Below are positions 62,068 to 64,000 of a stretch of 64,000 nt of DNA, piece after piece. This stretch comes from Streptomyces sp. CB02923 (GTDB lineage: Bacteria > Actinomycetota > Actinomycetes > Streptomycetales > Streptomycetaceae), in contig NZ_LWKZ01000003.1 in the NCBI RefSeq assembly GCF_001905005.1, positions 62,001 through 126,000 of the forward strand, written 5' to 3'. The translations under genes were made by a program, and so were the position numbers. Every line of letters begins with the position of its first letter. Position 1 is the stretch's first letter. The notes below the pieces were generated by a model. It was not told where the DNA came from, ran no database searches, and worked only from the letters and a program-made list of their open reading frames with translations.

Positions 62068-63234
62068 ATGTCGAATGCCGGAGCCGGAGCGACCTTCGAC
62101 GCGCCCCGCGGGCTCGCGGGTGTGATCGTCACCGAGACCGAGCTGGGGGACGTACGGGGCGGGGAGGGCTTCTACCACTACCGCCAGTACTCCGCCGTGG
62201 AGCTCGCCCAGAGCCGTACCTTCGAGGACGTCTGGCACTTGATGCTCCGCGGCAGCCTGCCGGACGTGGAGCAGCGCGCGGCCTTCGGGACGGAGACCAC
62301 GGTGCTGCGCCACCTGCCCGGCGCCGTATGGGACGCGCTGCCCGGAATCGCCCGCGCCAGTGCCCGCAGCGGTCCGCTTGCCGGCCTGCGCACCGCGCTC
62401 TCCCTGCTCGGCGCCGCGGCGGGCTTCCAGCCCCTCTACGACATCGATCCCCGGCAGCGTGGCGCCGACGCGCTCACCGCGAGTGCTGCGGTGCCCACCG
62501 TGCTCACCGCGCTGCACCGCATCGGCCGGGGCCTGGCGCCGGTCGAGCCGCGGGACGACCTCCCGTACGCCGCCAACTACCTGTACATGCTCACCGGCGA
62601 GGAGCCCGACCCCGCGCGCACCCGGGCCATCGAGCGGTACCTGATCTCCACCATCGACCACGGCTTCAACGCCTCGACGTTCACCGCCCGCGTCATCGCC
62701 TCCACGGGCGCCGACCTCGCTGCCTGCCTGGTGGGCGCGGTCGGTGCGCTCTCCGGACCGCTGCACGGCGGCGCGCCCAGCCGGGCCCTGGACGCCCTCG
62801 ACGCCATCGGCAGCCCGGACCGTATCGACGCCTGGATCCGCGAACGGGTCCGCTCGGGGGAGCGGATCATGGGCTTCGGGCACCCCGTCTACCGCACCGA
62901 GGACCCGCGTTCGCGGATGCTGCGTGACATCGCCCGGAGCTTCGGCGGGCCGCTCGTGGACTTCGCGGTGCAGGTGGAGGAGCGCGTCGAGGCGCTGCTC
63001 GCCGAACTCAAGCCCGGCCGGGAACTGCACACCAACGTCGAGTTCTACGCGGGTGTGGTGATGGAGCTGTGCGGCCTGCCGCGTGAGATGTTCACTCCCA
63101 CCTTCTGTGCGGCCCGGGTGATCGGGTGGAGCGCCAATATCCTGGAGCAGGCGGACGACGCGAAGATCATCCGTCCGGCGGCCCGCTATGTGGGCCCGCC
63201 CCCGCCGCAGCCGGTTCCCGCCGCGCTGAACTGA
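62068..63234 (+). CDS. Citrate synthase (or 2-methylcitrate synthase) paralogue
   Basis: 388-residue stand-alone citrate synthase fold, condensing acetyl- or propionyl-CoA with oxaloacetate. Motifs: GGEGFYHYRQYS, STIDHGFNASTF, SGPLHGGAPS, GFGHPVYRTEDPR and NVEFYAGVV, where glutamate replaces the usual catalytic aspartate. C-terminal RPAARYVG is conserved. ATG 62068 has AGGAGGA at 62055-62061, 6 nt away. Its promoter lies next to the TTGATT palindrome, so it is probably controlled by the divergent HTH-citrate synthase. It is not the main citrate synthase by context. Confidence 0.9.
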   Translation: MSNAGAGATFDAPRGLAGVIVTETELGDVRGGEGFYHYRQYSAVELAQSRTFEDVWHLMLRGSLPDVEQRAAFGTETTVLRHLPGAVWDALPGIARASARSGPLAGLRTALSLLGAAAGFQPLYDIDPRQRGADALTASAAVPTVLTALHRIGRGLAPVEPRDDLPYAANYLYMLTGEEPDPARTRAIERYLISTIDHGFNASTFTARVIASTGADLAACLVGAVGALSGPLHGGAPSRALDALDAIGSPDRIDAWIRERVRSGERIMGFGHPVYRTEDPRSRMLRDIARSFGGPLVDFAVQVEERVEALLAELKPGRELHTNVEFYAGVVMELCGLPREMFTPTFCAARVIGWSANILEQADDAKIIRPAARYVGPPPPQPVPAALN

Positions 63235-63292
63235 CGGCGTGCCGGACCGACGGCGCGCCGCCGCACCGACGTACGACGATGGAGGCGCCCCC

Positions 63293-64000
63293 TTGGCCCT
63301 GCAGGCTCCACAGGCCCCGCGACAGATCCCGGTCATCGTGCTTGCCGGATTCCTCGGCTCCGGCAAGACGACCCTGCTCAACCATCTGCTGGGCCGCAGC
63401 GGCGGCAGCCGTGTCGGAGCGGTCGTCAACGACTTCGGCAGCATCGAGATCGACGCCATGACGGTGGCCGGCCAGGTCGACTCGATGGTCTCGCTGGGCA
63501 ACGGCTGCCTGTGCTGCGCCGTCGACACCAGCGAACTGGACGAGTACCTGGAACGCCTGGCGCGGCCTTCGGCCCGTATCGACGTCATCGTCATCGAGGC
63601 GAGCGGGCTGGCCGAGCCGCAGGAACTCATCCGCATGATCCTGGCCAGCGAGAACGACCGCATCGTCTACGGCGGGCTGGCCGAGGTCGTCGACGCGGCG
63701 GAGTTCGAGGCCACCCGGGCCCGGCATCCGGAGATCGACCGGCATGTGGCCATCGCCGACCTGGTGGTCCTGAACAAGGCCGACCGGATCGGGGAGGAAG
63801 AGCAGCGCTCGCTCCTGGACACCCTCACCGAGCTGAGCCCGGGGACGCCGGTCGTGCCCGCCGCGTACGGGCGGATCGACCCGGAGTTGTTCTTCGACCG
63901 CAAACCACGCGACGCGGACGGCGAGGCGGCCCGTCAGCTGTCCTTCGAGGACCTGTTCCGCGAGGAGACGGAGGCGGAAGAGGAGGCGGGAGCGGAGGCC
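63293..64000 (+). CDS. CobW/COG0523 metallochaperone GTPase (partial)
   Basis: First 236 residues of a G3E GTPase; truncated by the window edge. P-loop GFLGSGKTTLLN, the metal-binding GCLCC motif in GNGCLCCAVD, EASGLAEP and NKAD are present. Members insert Zn, Co or Ni into target enzymes. TTG 63293 follows GGAGG at 63281-63285 with a 7-nt gap; no ATG is in frame nearby. It begins 58 bp after the citrate synthase stop. The linker starting EETEAEEEA before the C-terminal domain is reached at the edge. Confidence 0.9.
   Translation, partial: MALQAPQAPRQIPVIVLAGFLGSGKTTLLNHLLGRSGGSRVGAVVNDFGSIEIDAMTVAGQVDSMVSLGNGCLCCAVDTSELDEYLERLARPSARIDVIVIEASGLAEPQELIRMILASENDRIVYGGLAEVVDAAEFEATRARHPEIDRHVAIADLVVLNKADRIGEEEQRSLLDTLTELSPGTPVVPAAYGRIDPELFFDRKPRDADGEAARQLSFEDLFREETEAEEEAGAEA

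Overview
The window is a contiguous, very GC-rich stretch of an actinomycete chromosome, almost certainly Streptomyces. The evidence is the strong GC third-position bias, the frequent GTG and TTG starts, and a gene order (dapF, rshA, hflX, a siderophore locus, dinG, lexA, nrdR-nrdJ, rnhB, recQ, whiH, hrdB, parE, two citrate-synthase-like genes) that from memory matches the core region around SCO5793-SCO5833 of S. coelicolor. No tRNA, rRNA, CRISPR array, insertion sequence or phage gene was seen. Forty-four protein genes are called; the last, a CobW/COG0523 GTPase, runs off the right edge.

Layout. 1-7.3 kb: lysine/peptidoglycan epimerase dapF, a second RelA/SpoT homologue (rshA), a secreted M1 aminopeptidase and the ribosome-associated GTPase hflX. 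7.5-8.7 kb: a secreted serine protease lipoprotein. 9.4-17.5 kb: an NRPS-independent siderophore operon (class III aminotransferase, IucA/IucC synthetase, GNAT acyltransferase, second IucA/IucC synthetase) whose gene junctions and linkers are filled with tandem repeats. 17.6-24.5 kb: DNA damage and nucleotide metabolism (dinG helicase, lexA with an SOS box, nrdR-nrdJ with NrdR boxes). 24.7-30.8 kb: a more variable block with a TerD-like gene, a TetR/amidase divergent pair, a YdbC-like gene and a TetR/ABC-F divergent pair. 30.9-42.8 kb: histidine phosphatase plus ADP-ribosylglycohydrolase, rnhB, two poorly characterised proteins, a RecQ helicase fused to a phosphoribosyltransferase-like tail, a DUF4192 protein, a glycogen-debranching-like protein and a Nudix/winged-helix regulator. 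43.0-52.6 kb: an ABC ATPase fused to its membrane part, whiH, hrdB, a secreted trypsin, a small zinc protein and parE. 52.8-57.9 kb: a DUF1453 membrane protein and two two-component systems, one NarL type and one CitB/DcuR type. 58.2-64 kb: an iron-box-controlled ferredoxin-like protein, a tiny secreted protein, a divergent pair of citrate-synthase-like genes and the CobW GTPase.

Regulation readable from the DNA: a LexA box in front of lexA, paired NrdR boxes in front of nrdR, a DmdR/IdeR-type iron box abutting the GTG of the ferredoxin-like gene, a sigma-WhiG-type promoter at whiH, an ECF-type promoter before hrdB, palindromic operators between the divergent TetR pairs, an inverted repeat over the -10 of the Nudix regulator, a TTGATT palindrome between the two citrate synthase genes, and inverted DnaA-box pairs before recQ/DUF4192 and before the CitA-like kinase. 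Several genes look leaderless, with a -10 box 6-10 nt before the start codon. Strong hairpins mark most convergent junctions.

The main unusual themes are (i) an orphan siderophore operon that lacks hydroxylase, decarboxylase, transporter and iron box, with long low-complexity segments inserted into its enzymes; (ii) an HTH-citrate synthase fusion facing a second citrate synthase across a candidate autoregulatory operator; (iii) fusions or degenerate domains (RecQ-PRTase, a RadC-like protein that has lost its metal motif, RshA with an eroded synthetase site); and (iv) a window-wide tendency to expand Pro/Thr/Ala/Gln-rich linkers and short tandem repeats, in both coding and non-coding DNA.
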